This document shows, one piece after another, positions 7,924 to 16,800 of a stretch of 43,081 nt of DNA (positions are counted from its first letter, which is position 1; every line of letters starts with the position of its first letter). The position numbers and the translations under genes were made by a program. Under the pieces are notes generated by a model. That model was given only the letters and a program-made list of their open reading frames with translations, was not told the origin of the DNA and did no database searches. Source of the DNA: Bacteroidota bacterium (GTDB lineage Bacteria > Bacteroidota > Bacteroidia > Bacteroidales > JABHKC01); contig JABHKC010000133.1 in the NCBI GenBank assembly GCA_018692315.1, forward strand, positions 1 to 43,081, read 5' to 3'.

Positions 7924-8659
7924 TTTCTATGATTTCATCTTCATCTATATTGATTATAAGGTTCCACCTGCTATTTGTTTTACCGGTCTGAAAACCACCT
8001 GATTCAAACAAATTGTACTTTTTGTTTTTGACAGATTGAGCGTATTTTTTAAAATAATCCATATCAGGCTTTTTTAAAAGTTCCGTTAAAAATGCTAATC
8101 GTTTCGTTACAGCAATGTTGTTGATGGCTTTACAATATTTCACCATTTTTTGAGCACTCAATTTTGCATTATTAAAAGCCTTGATTATTTCGGCATATCC
8201 GCCTCCGTACTGCGGTAAATCAAAACAATCAACTATAGTTTTTTCAACATCGGTAATTCTAAATTGATGATTTCCATACCCCAACTTTTTAAACCCAATC
8301 AACTTTTCATTCTTCACTTTTATAAATTTATATCGAATACCAAAAATGGTTTTGTTGGCTTTAATCATTGTGGTTTGCACATACATAACATTAGGTATTT
8401 GTTCGGTTAACCCGTGATAATGCATTGCAGACCAATAGGCTACGCCACCATTTTTTACAATAAAACTTGCAATTACATTTTCGTCCCTGAAATTATGACG
8501 ACAATATTTGCCTTTTTCAATAACATCAATATAGCCCTGATTATTCAACTCTCTTAATGCTTTGTCCGAAAAATCATTCATAAAGCTGTCTTCTTTAGCG
8601 AAAATGTCAACACTATAATTGTCGAAAGTTTCCAATAATAATATAGATGGTTTTTTCAT
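7910..8659 (-). CDS. abiEi: AbiEi-type antitoxin / transcriptional repressor
   Basis: The 249-aa protein has an N-terminal winged-helix region (about residues 25-55, with DKALRELNNQGYIDVIEKGKY) followed by the AbiEi-like segment GGVAYWSAMHYHGLTEQIPN (about 85-104). It also carries a conserved RITDVEKTIVDCFDLPQYGG region. In characterised AbiE systems the N-terminal domain binds inverted repeats in its own promoter, and the C-terminal part neutralises AbiEii. It overlaps the toxin gene by 14 nt in the usual antitoxin-first order. A 220-bp gap separates it from cas7, with a promoter and inverted repeat just upstream of its start. Confidence 0.9.
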   Translation of the reverse strand: MKKPSILLLETFDNYSVDIFAKEDSFMNDFSDKALRELNNQGYIDVIEKGKYCRHNFRDENVIASFIVKNGGVAYWSAMHYHGLTEQIPNVMYVQTTMIKANKTIFGIRYKFIKVKNEKLIGFKKLGYGNHQFRITDVEKTIVDCFDLPQYGGGYAEIIKAFNNAKLSAQKMVKYCKAINNIAVTKRLAFLTELLKKPDMDYFKKYAQSVKNKKYNLFESGGFQTGKTNSRWNLIINIDEDEIIEIANS

Positions 8660-8669
8660 AAGTCAAAAA

Positions 8670-8734
8670 TTACCTTTTGTTATGTTAGCCCATATAAAAA
8701 TGACAAAATTAACAAAACAAAAGGTAAATGCAAA
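8670..8734 (-). promoter_or_regulatory. abiE promoter with overlapping 12-bp inverted-repeat operator
   Basis: On the minus strand, TTTG (8731-8734), a 19-bp spacer and TAATTTTG (8704-8711) match the Bacteroidota TTTG-N19-TAnnTTTG promoter exactly. A perfect 12-bp inverted repeat lies at 8716-8727 and 8670-8681: TTACCTTTTGTT and its complement. One arm sits between the -33 and -7 boxes and the other in the 5' leader, so bound repressor would block transcription. AbiEi proteins are known to bind such repeats. Transcripts from here could continue into cas5, cas3 and beyond. Confidence 0.72.
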
Positions 8735-8879
8735 ATGCAACATAATTATCTTATAGAAAGAATAATAACAGGCCATTCTGTACTAAAGTATTGTTTTCTA
8801 ACTTTTTTGTGATTTGATTAAGCAAAGCACCTTAATTTCTGATTATATTCTCACACAAATCAAAATTTTATTTCGAATC

Positions 8880-9806
8880 TTACATTCCAAAAACAATAGC
8901 TCCTTCCGGTTTGTTTTCAACAACCAAAGAAGTATCGTTTCTGAAAATTTCAATTTTGGCAATTTCCGAACTGTGTTGTTTTAATTCTTCGCTTAATCCC
9001 GATAAATCCAAAACTACCTTGCCGTTTTGTTTCTTATCTTTCATTTTAATTAAATTGTTAAAATTTGGCAAAACAAGTTTTGAATTTTCGTTCAACTGTA
9101 CCCAAATCAAAAATTCGTTTTCGGTGCCTGCCTTCGAGGCACTGTCATAATACGTTGCTCCGCGCCGCATTGCTTCTTTTAGCTTGTTGATATCTTCGGC
9201 GCTCAAATTATCAGCATCTTCTCCTGCCAAAGCAACTACTTCTCCCAGATTTTTAGGATTGACTGAAAAATGATGCAAATAATGCCCTTCTTCGAGTTTT
9301 GATTGGCGGCCTATAGTTGTCATTTCTTTTTCTTTCTCACCGGGCGAACTAAATGGTGCAGTAATTTGTTCACTGTAGATATTGTTTTCTGCCCAAATAT
9401 TTATGCCATGATTTACCTGAACCGGACCATGAACTGATAAAGCCACTTTTCCTGCCTTTCCGCTCATAGCAAAAGTTGCCCCGAAAAACCTAACGTCAAT
9501 GCAACTTAGGATATTCTGTGCAACAACTTTCTTGTCTTTTGCAGTATCTGTATTAAAAACCTTGAAATACGAATCTTCTAAAGTTAGCGGATTAAATTCG
9601 TCATTCAATCGTTTAAAATAAAACACTTTTTCGCCTTGATACACATCTTTGATATAGTTTTTTACTGTGTATTTAAATGCTTTATCGGTAGCGTAAACGT
9701 TTCCGTTTGGCAATGTTCGTGGCTGCCCCGAAAAATCGGCATTATAATTTGAATTAATGGCTTTTACAATTGCCGCTCCAAATACTCTGTTTTTGAATTT
9801 TTCCAT
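8880..9806 (-). CDS. cas7: CRISPR-associated protein Cas7 (Csh2 family)
   Basis: The 308-aa protein begins MEKFKNRVFGAAIVKAINSN. It contains the Csh2 landmarks DVRFFGATFA (about 105-114), HGPVQVNHGIN (about 126-136) and the TTIGRQSKLEEGHYLHHFSV region. Cas7 forms the backbone filament of type I-B Cascade along the crRNA spacer and is needed in several copies per complex. It follows cas8b after a 103-bp gap with two small hairpins, and precedes abiEi by 220 bp. The protein appears full length. Confidence 0.95.
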   Translation of the reverse strand: MEKFKNRVFGAAIVKAINSNYNADFSGQPRTLPNGNVYATDKAFKYTVKNYIKDVYQGEKVFYFKRLNDEFNPLTLEDSYFKVFNTDTAKDKKVVAQNILSCIDVRFFGATFAMSGKAGKVALSVHGPVQVNHGINIWAENNIYSEQITAPFSSPGEKEKEMTTIGRQSKLEEGHYLHHFSVNPKNLGEVVALAGEDADNLSAEDINKLKEAMRRGATYYDSASKAGTENEFLIWVQLNENSKLVLPNFNNLIKMKDKKQNGKVVLDLSGLSEELKQHSSEIAKIEIFRNDTSLVVENKPEGAIVFGM

Positions 9807-9830
9807 AATATTATTTTATTTAATGGTGTC

Positions 9831-9892
9831 GAGCCTTTGGCTCTTTTAATTATTTGATTATATTTTCTACCATAATTTCGTCTCTACGAGAC
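9831..9892. other. Two small hairpins between cas8b and cas7
   Basis: GAGCC-TTT-GGCTC (9831-9843) and GTCTC-TAC-GAGAC (9880-9892) are perfect 5-bp stems in the 103-bp cas8b-cas7 gap. Each is too weak for a confident terminator, and on the minus strand neither is followed by a T-run. They could tune mRNA processing or stability so that Cas7 is made in excess over Cas8b. Confidence 0.35.
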
Positions 9893-9909
9893 ACTTATTC
9901 GTTGTCGTC

Positions 9910-11715
9910 TTACTTTTTAAAAATTGTTTCCGAAAAATAGCCTGACAGAATCATGGGCAACAAATCTTTCATGTTGGTATTGGTTTCGAAGCCCATTACT
10001 TCGCTAATTATTTTATCAAACTCGAAACGTGTAGCATCGCCTCGGTAAAATTTGAATGCGTGCTTATAAGTATCGAATGCCCTGGCAATTGCAAGTTTCA
10101 GTTTGTTGCACTGTGTTTTTTGCAAAAATGGTTCGAGCAAAGCATGTGAACGCTCGCCCGATTCACTTTTGTTTAGAATTGTGCGGATTAATTGTCCTGC
10201 GGCGAAACCAAATTCATCATCAGAGTTAATGTGTTCCGCCGAATTTTCTGGTTTTGCAATTGCTTTTAGTTTTTCTAAAAGTAGTTCAGTTTTGTTTACC
10301 ATATCTTCCTTGTTTTTAGAGTTTACAAAATAATTATATAGGCTAAACCATATGTTTAGTTTTTCTTTAATTCTATATGTTTTGTCGAATTCTTTATCGT
10401 GTGCAATATCATCTAAAATACTTTTTTGCATCATATTTTGAAACATTTCATGTATAATAGCCTGAGTTTGTGATTTATACACATAATTGTATAATGCTGT
10501 TCTGTACATATAAAATAAATTAACAATAGCATCGGTTGCTCCATAATTGGGTTTCACCTCCATATCATCAAAATATTTAATCCATACACCTTTTTTTGTT
10601 TCAGTAATCAGTTGATTATTAAATATTTTATTGAGCACATTCTGCTGAAATTCAAAAATATTTGTGAGCGGAAGGCTTTTTAGTTTTCCCGCTAAGGAAA
10701 AAGGTTCCTTGATTATTATATCGTCAATTTTATAGCGAAAAACAGGCACAAAATCTAAATCGACAATTCTGCTGCCTTTTTCTTTGTTGTTAAAATAAAT
10801 AAGGTAGTAGTTTTGAAGGTTCTCTTTTTTCTTTAGTAATTCCTCAATAATTTCTTTGTGTCCGGATTTTTTATCCTTTTTATAAAATTTAACAGCTCTT
10901 TCAGAAAGTTCCTGCTCTTCAACAAAAAGAGGGAATGGATTTGGTAGTATTTTGTTTTTTTGTTGAAGGTTAAAAAAAAGAAATAATTTCTTTGCCTCAA
11001 TGCCATTAACCCGATAATTCAGCTCTATAGGTGCGGATTTATGCTGCAAAAATTCTTTTTTGTCGTTAAATCCACTTAAACTGTCTGCTATGCCGTATAA
11101 ATCGCCGGTTGCAGACTTTACATTGAATTTATCTTTGTTGAAGAGTTTTTCTGCAAGGAATCGGGATTGTATTTCTTTGTAGTCTTCCAAAGTTGGTTCA
11201 TTCATAAAAAAATAGAACATATATTGGTCTTTTGCCTTAGCATTTTCTTCATCGTTTGCCAAAAAGTCCAGCATTTTTGTTTTTACGAAAAATTCAAGCT
11301 CTTTGCACCATTCTTCATGTTGCATGTTTTCCGGATTCAAAAATTTTCGGGCAGCTTTAAAATATGCACCGGCGGAATCAAGTAATTTTTTTTCGGATAT
11401 TTTTTTGTAAGCTTTTGCATTTAAAGAAATTCCAAAAGGAGAACCAATTGCTATATATACTTTTGGTCCGGAATTAAAACTTTTCATTGCATTAAGCATT
11501 TCGGTATTTGTAGCTAAATCCAAAAAATCTTCATACATCAAATTTCTTTTCGAATCCTTCTCCACCCTCAAAATATTCTCGTCCTTCACCACCAATTCAT
11601 CGCCTTCTTTTTCAAGAAAAACATAAATTCCTTCTTTTAGTTCGAGATTTTCTGAAAAAATTTCAGGACTTTTTTCCTCTAAATGCTCCACAAATTTCAC
11701 AATTTCTTGTATCAT
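9910..11715 (-). CDS. cas8b: CRISPR-associated large subunit Cas8b (Csh1 family)
   Basis: The 601-aa protein has the length, operon position and overall composition of the Csh1/TM1802-type Cas8b. The N-terminus MIQEIVKFVEHLEEKSPEIF and the segment KVYIAIGSPFGISLN (about 104-118) support this. Cas8b is the large Cascade subunit that recognises the PAM, stabilises the R-loop and recruits Cas3. In many I-B systems an internal start in this gene also yields a small subunit (Cas11b); a C-terminal helical portion here could serve that role but I cannot prove it. It starts 18 bp after the 330-aa gene. Confidence 0.9.
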   Translation of the reverse strand: MIQEIVKFVEHLEEKSPEIFSENLELKEGIYVFLEKEGDELVVKDENILRVEKDSKRNLMYEDFLDLATNTEMLNAMKSFNSGPKVYIAIGSPFGISLNAKAYKKISEKKLLDSAGAYFKAARKFLNPENMQHEEWCKELEFFVKTKMLDFLANDEENAKAKDQYMFYFFMNEPTLEDYKEIQSRFLAEKLFNKDKFNVKSATGDLYGIADSLSGFNDKKEFLQHKSAPIELNYRVNGIEAKKLFLFFNLQQKNKILPNPFPLFVEEQELSERAVKFYKKDKKSGHKEIIEELLKKKENLQNYYLIYFNNKEKGSRIVDLDFVPVFRYKIDDIIIKEPFSLAGKLKSLPLTNIFEFQQNVLNKIFNNQLITETKKGVWIKYFDDMEVKPNYGATDAIVNLFYMYRTALYNYVYKSQTQAIIHEMFQNMMQKSILDDIAHDKEFDKTYRIKEKLNIWFSLYNYFVNSKNKEDMVNKTELLLEKLKAIAKPENSAEHINSDDEFGFAAGQLIRTILNKSESGERSHALLEPFLQKTQCNKLKLAIARAFDTYKHAFKFYRGDATRFEFDKIISEVMGFETNTNMKDLLPMILSGYFSETIFKK

Positions 11716-11733
11716 CTTTTTCTTTTTTTATTC

Positions 11734-12726
11734 TTACAGCATATATTCGGGCAACTTGTTGTGTTTCTGAATAAAATTACGCAGGTCGATTAATCCTTTT
11801 CGCAAATTTTTAGTTTTTTCTGATTTTAAAACTTCAAAGATACTATCTTTATTCTTGAATTCAAATAGAATACGTATCAATATGTATAGTTTTAATTCGG
11901 GGTTTCTAGCTATGTAATATTGCATATAATGCTGAATTCCCTTGTCGAAATCGTGCAGATGGGCATTAAACCTGAAGATAAATTCTGTGTAGTTGTTTAG
12001 CATTCTGTTTTTGTAAAAATCATCATTTCCCCATGCGTTTTTCTTTACTTTTTCTTTATTTTTAATTTCCCTGAGTTTATTAAGATGTTCTATCGCCAAT
12101 TCTTTCATAGCAGGTGTTTCGCAATGCTTGATAAAAATTTCCATCAATTCGTTGTACAAAGTATATCGGTTCAGAGAGTTTTCTGTAATTAGGTTTATTC
12201 CTTTGATTAAGAATGCATCAATTTCGAGACCTTCCCGATAAAACCGGACTACCTGCTCATAGAAATCCGCTTGGTCTATTCCTACAGACTCGAACGGGTC
12301 GTAGGCTGAAAATATCTGCAATCTGCAAGCATGAGTTAATGTTTCGTACAAGACCTGTAATTCTTTTCCGCATTGTACATCTGGTGCACCGTTTTTGTTG
12401 CACTCAACAATTTCCTTAAACAATCTTTTCACGACGAAACGCCATTTTGGTCGGTCTTTTTTCGAAATATAAGAATTTGGTGCCAAATAGTTCTGTTCCA
12501 TGGCATTTTCGTGGAAGAATGCTACTTCAGATGCTATCTCGTCAATCGATCTGGTTTTTGATACTTTTTTAGTTTTTTGTTCTTTAAAGGGCTTTTCTAT
12601 CAGTTTATCAAGCTGGTAATCTTCTTTCTTGTTTTTAGGAATCACCTTATATAATTCTGCAACCAGAAATTCAAGTTCTGCCTTTGAATGTTTTTTTACT
12701 ATAGTTCTTAATTCAGCAATTTTCAT
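11734..12726 (-). CDS. Uncharacterised helical protein between cas6 and cas8b
   Basis: I do not recognise this 330-aa protein with confidence. It is lysine- and glutamate-rich and appears almost entirely helical. It has a short N-terminal region (MKIAELRTIVKKHSKAELEF), a basic linker at about 45-65, then a long helical repeat-like body, including WRFVVKRLFKEIVE at about 98-111. No signal peptide, membrane segment or catalytic motif is visible. It lies 18 bp upstream of cas8b and 82 bp after cas6, same strand, so it is co-transcribed with Cascade genes. From memory its start loosely resembles small DUF6155-like Bacteroidota proteins, but this is weak. It is not a standard Cas component. Confidence 0.8.
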   Translation of the reverse strand: MKIAELRTIVKKHSKAELEFLVAELYKVIPKNKKEDYQLDKLIEKPFKEQKTKKVSKTRSIDEIASEVAFFHENAMEQNYLAPNSYISKKDRPKWRFVVKRLFKEIVECNKNGAPDVQCGKELQVLYETLTHACRLQIFSAYDPFESVGIDQADFYEQVVRFYREGLEIDAFLIKGINLITENSLNRYTLYNELMEIFIKHCETPAMKELAIEHLNKLREIKNKEKVKKNAWGNDDFYKNRMLNNYTEFIFRFNAHLHDFDKGIQHYMQYYIARNPELKLYILIRILFEFKNKDSIFEVLKSEKTKNLRKGLIDLRNFIQKHNKLPEYML

Positions 12727-12808
12727 GTTAAGTTTTTTATATTAGGATATTCGATTATAAAATGCCGCACGTTTACATGTTTTATCTAACAATCTGCGAA
12801 TCACTTGT

Positions 12809-13630
12809 TTATTTGTGATATTTGCTATCATTAATAATTTCACAAAATCCGAAACCCAGCGAATTCATGCTACCAAATCCTGCACTAAGCCCGGTTTTTA
12901 TGAGCTCATCGGGGGCAGTAAGTTCAAAATCGTAATACCAGCCTTTTATTTTTGTTTGCTGTTGTGTGTGAGCTTTTATAGTTTGCAGTTCTGTTTTAGG
13001 CTTGCCGCTTTTGTTCCTGTGAAGTTCTTTTACTTTAAAATCAATATCCTTTTTTTCTTCCAATGTTTTACCGCTTACTTCATGCTTTTGCAAAAGGTTG
13101 TTTATGAACAATTCTTTATATTCGGCTAATAATGGTGAAGCATACTGTTCATGTTTTTTGTCTTTTTCAGTAATTCCAAGAACAATTGGAGTCAAACTTC
13201 TAATTATTTGTGTTTTTGTTTCGGGTAACACTGTCTTCATTGCCTCAATTTGTGATATTTCTGCGTCTATTCCCGATATTTCGTCGGCAATACGAACTTT
13301 TTGGTCGCAAAACAAGCCGGAAACAAATTTTTCATATTGCTCAGGCAGCAGAAACGAAACCTGAAGATAAGCGTTTCTCGACCAAACAGAAATTCTATCC
13401 GATTTTGGTATTAGCTTCCAAGTGTTTCGCGGAAATTGCAGATTCGAAAAAGTGAATAGCTTGAATGTTTTTCCATCATTCAGTTTGTATCCGTGGTTGT
13501 GTAGAATGTTGGTGAATTCTTTGTCGGCACTAGCCAACACTTTGTATATCCATGAGCTTACAGGATATCTATAATTCAATGGTAAAGTTTGCCTGTTTCC
13601 TTTAAGTGAAAATTTAATTCTAAACCGCAT
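12809..13630 (-). CDS. cas6: CRISPR-associated endoribonuclease Cas6
   Basis: Translated from the ATG at 13630 the protein is 273 aa and begins MRFRIKFSLKGNRQTLPLNY, a typical Cas6 start. The C-terminus has the glycine-rich loop AGFGSMNSLGFGFCEI that defines Cas6-type RAMPs. A longer frame to 13696 would need a TTG codon and has an atypical hydrophobic extension. It would also lie upstream of a plausible -7 box at 13678-13685, so the ATG is preferred. Cas6 cleaves pre-crRNA in the repeat, leaving the ATTGAAAC handle seen in this array. It is the first gene of the operon. Confidence 0.92.
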   Translation of the reverse strand: MRFRIKFSLKGNRQTLPLNYRYPVSSWIYKVLASADKEFTNILHNHGYKLNDGKTFKLFTFSNLQFPRNTWKLIPKSDRISVWSRNAYLQVSFLLPEQYEKFVSGLFCDQKVRIADEISGIDAEISQIEAMKTVLPETKTQIIRSLTPIVLGITEKDKKHEQYASPLLAEYKELFINNLLQKHEVSGKTLEEKKDIDFKVKELHRNKSGKPKTELQTIKAHTQQQTKIKGWYYDFELTAPDELIKTGLSAGFGSMNSLGFGFCEIINDSKYHK

Positions 13631-13677
13631 TTCAATGCCTTTTGTTTGTAATAATTTTCTGTAAAATATTTTTATGG

Positions 13678-13685
13678 CAAATTTA
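13678..13685 (-). promoter_or_regulatory. Candidate -7 element of the cas operon
   Basis: The minus strand reads TAAATTTG, an exact TAnnTTTG match, about 48 bp upstream of the cas6 ATG at 13630. No clear TTTG box is found at the expected distance, so this is a partial match in AT-rich DNA. Its position at the head of the operon favours it. Confidence 0.35.
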
Positions 13686-13755
13686 AAAAAAAACAAAAAC
13701 TTATTTGCTCATATATTCCTTATATGGTTCAAAAAAATAACCCAAAAAATCGAAG

Positions 13756-13786
13756 TTTGTAATTTTCAAAAAATAAACTTAATTTG
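13756..13786 (+). promoter_or_regulatory. Candidate metH promoter
   Basis: TTTG (13756-13759), a 20-bp spacer and TAATTTG (13780-13786) approximate the Bacteroidota promoter. Transcription would begin about 15 bp before the metH ATG. That leaves no room for a cobalamin or SAM riboswitch, and none is visible in the 177-bp gap shared with cas6. Confidence 0.4.
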
Positions 13787-13807
13787 TTCTATTAAAAAAT
13801 AGAAAAT

Positions 13808-16800
13808 ATGACGATAGTAAATAGTATATATAATGCCTTGAAAAAGAGAATTTTAGTCCTCGACGGTGCAATGGGAACTATGATTCAAAATTGCAATTTG
13901 ACTGAAAAAGATTATCGTGGCAATCGGTTTGCAAACTACGAAATTGACCTGAAAGGAAACAACGATTTATTATCTATTACTCAAACCGATATTATCGCCG
14001 AGATTCATGATAAATATCTTGCAGCGGGTGCCGATATTATTTCTACCAACACATTCAATGCCAACAGAATTTCTATGGCCGATTACAAAATGGAAAATTT
14101 TGTTTATGAAATGAATTTTGAATCTGCTAAAATTGCTAAAAAGGCAGCCATAAAATATTCAAAAATTGACAAGAATAAACCCAGATTTGTTGCCGGCTCA
14201 ATTGGTCCAACAAACAGGACATGTTCTATTTCTCCCGACATAAACAATCCGTCTTTTCGTGCAGTGAATTTCGATGAAATGGCAATTTCATATACCGAAC
14301 AAGTGAATGGACTGATTGATGGAGGTGCAGACATTTTACTTTTAGAAACTATTTTTGACACGCTGAACGCTAAAGCTGCACTTTTTGCAATAAATAATAT
14401 TTCGGAGGAGAGGGACATAAAAATTCCTGTTATGGTTTCGGGAACTGTTGTCGATGCCAGTGGCAGAACTTTGTCGGGGCAAACAGTTGAGGCTTTCGTA
14501 GATTCTATTTCCTATCCGCACCTGCTAAGTATTGGGCTGAATTGTTCGCTGGGTGCCAAAGATTTAGCCCCTCATCTTGAAGAAATTTCGAAAAAGTCGA
14601 ATTGTTATATCAGTGTTCATCCGAATGCTGGATTGCCAAATCAATTTGGCGAATACGATGAAACAGCTAAGGAAATGGCTATTTTAATGAAAGAATTTGT
14701 TGGCAATAAATTTGTAAACTTGATTGGTGGTTGTTGTGGCACAAGTCCGGAGCATGTCTTGGAATTTGTAAAATTGGCTGAAAATGCAGAAATCAGGACT
14801 GCACCGTCACTTAAAAAGGAATTAAAACTTAGCGGATTGGAATCTCTAACAGTTTCAGCGGCAAGCAATTTTGTAAATATTGGCGAAAGGACAAATGTGA
14901 GTGGCTCTCGAAAATTTGCACGCTTAATTCGTGAAAAAAAATATGAAGAAGCGCTCGAAATTGCTAAAAATCAGGTTGAGGGAGGAGCTCAGATTATTGA
15001 TGTAAATCTTGATGATGCCATGCTTGACACAAAAGCAGAGATGGCGAATTTCCTGAACCTAATAGCTTCTGAACCAGAAATTGCCAAATTGCCAATAATG
15101 ATAGATTCCTCGAAATGGGAAGTTATAGAAGCAGGCTTGAAATGTTGTCAGGGAAAGGCAGTTGTAAATTCTATTAGCTTGAAGGAGGGTGAAAAAGATT
15201 TTATTTCTAAAGCAAAAAAAGTAAAAGCCTTTGGCGCTGCAGTTGTTGTTATGGCTTTCGATGAAAATGGTCAGGCAACAAGTTTCGATAGGAAAATTGA
15301 AATTTGCGAGCGAGCATATAAAATCCTAACTGAAAAAGTAAAATTTTATCCTCAGGATATAATTTTCGACCCAAACATTCTCACAATAGCAACGGCTCTC
15401 GAAGAACACAATAATTATGCAATCGACTTTATTGATGCTACCCGATGGATAAAAAATAATTTGCCCTATGCAAAAGTTAGTGGAGGTATCAGCAATTTGT
15501 CGTTTTCTTTTCGTGGAAACAATACGATTAGGGAAGCTATGCACTCTGTTTTTTTATATCATGCAATAAAAGCGGGGCTCGATATGGGAATTGTGAATGC
15601 CGGAATGTTGCAAATTTATGACGAAATTCCAAAGGATTTGTTAGCTCTTGTCCAGGATTTGATTTTTAACAAAAGAAACGATGCCACCGAGAGGCTTCTC
15701 GCTTTCGCTGAAAATGTTACTGAAACCAAGGAAAAACAGAATTTAATTGAAGAGTGGCGGCAATTAAAAATAGCCGAAAAACTGTCTTTTTCACTTGTAA
15801 AAGGAATCGATAAATACATAGAAGAGGATATTGATGAAGCACTAAAAACTTACGAAAATGCTGTAACAATTATCGAAAATCCGCTTATGGCGGGGATGAA
15901 CAAAGTTGGCGATTTGTTTGGCTCCGGGAAAATGTTTCTACCGCAAGTTGTGAAAAGTGCCAGAGTTATGAAAAAAGCTGTTTCGAAATTACAGCCTTAT
16001 TTGGAAGCAGAAAAGCAAGGAAATGAGACAATTACACATGCAGAAAAAATTCTGCTTGCCACAGTAAAAGGCGATGTTCACGATATTGGAAAAAACATTG
16101 TAGGCGTGGTGCTTGGCTGCAACAACTACGAAGTGATTGATATTGGTGTGATGGTTTCTGCTGAAAAAATATTACAAACAGCAAGAGAGAAAAATGTTGA
16201 TATAATTGGACTTAGTGGCTTGATAACACCATCCTTGGAGGAAATGGTGCATGTTGCAAAAGAAATGCAAAAACAGGGAATGAAAATTCCACTTTTGATT
16301 GGAGGTGCAACAACTTCTGAAATTCATACTGCTGTGAAGATTTGTCAAAACTATGATGCTGCTGTTATTCACGTTAGAGATGCCTCAAAAGCTGTTGGTG
16401 TAGTAGCAAATTTACTTTCTGTTTCTCAAAAAGAAAAATTTCTTAGTTCTGTTGATAAAAAATATAAGGAGTTGAAAGATAACCATTTGAGAAAAATTAG
16501 TTCGAAAAAATATATTTCAATTTCGGAAGCAAACAAAAATGGATTGAAACTTGAGTTTAAAAACAATATAAAAAAGCCAATTGTTTTAGGCACAAAAGTT
16601 ATCAAAAGTTATTCTATTGAAGAAATCAGTAAATATATTGATTGGACTTACTTTTTCCATGCCTGGAAAATCACGGGAAAATATCCTGCAATTTTTAATG
16701 ATTCGGAAAAAGGCGAAGAAGCCAAAAAACTTTTCGACGATGCTCAAGCATTTATTGCAGAAATAATTAGTAAAAAAATGTTGGAAGCACGTGCTGTTGT

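Noticed and set aside
7054-8659. AbiE genes as part of a mobile island with att sites or a transposase
   Set aside because: No flanking direct repeats, integrase or transposase were found around the pair.
13631-13696. Longer N-terminus for Cas6 using TTG at 13696
   Set aside because: The start codon is TTG, the extension is not Cas6-like, a candidate -7 box lies within it, and the ATG at 13630 gives a canonical Cas6 start.
13631-13807. Cobalamin or SAM riboswitch upstream of metH
   Set aside because: No B12-box or SAM-type conserved core was seen, and the likely transcript leader is only about 15 nt.
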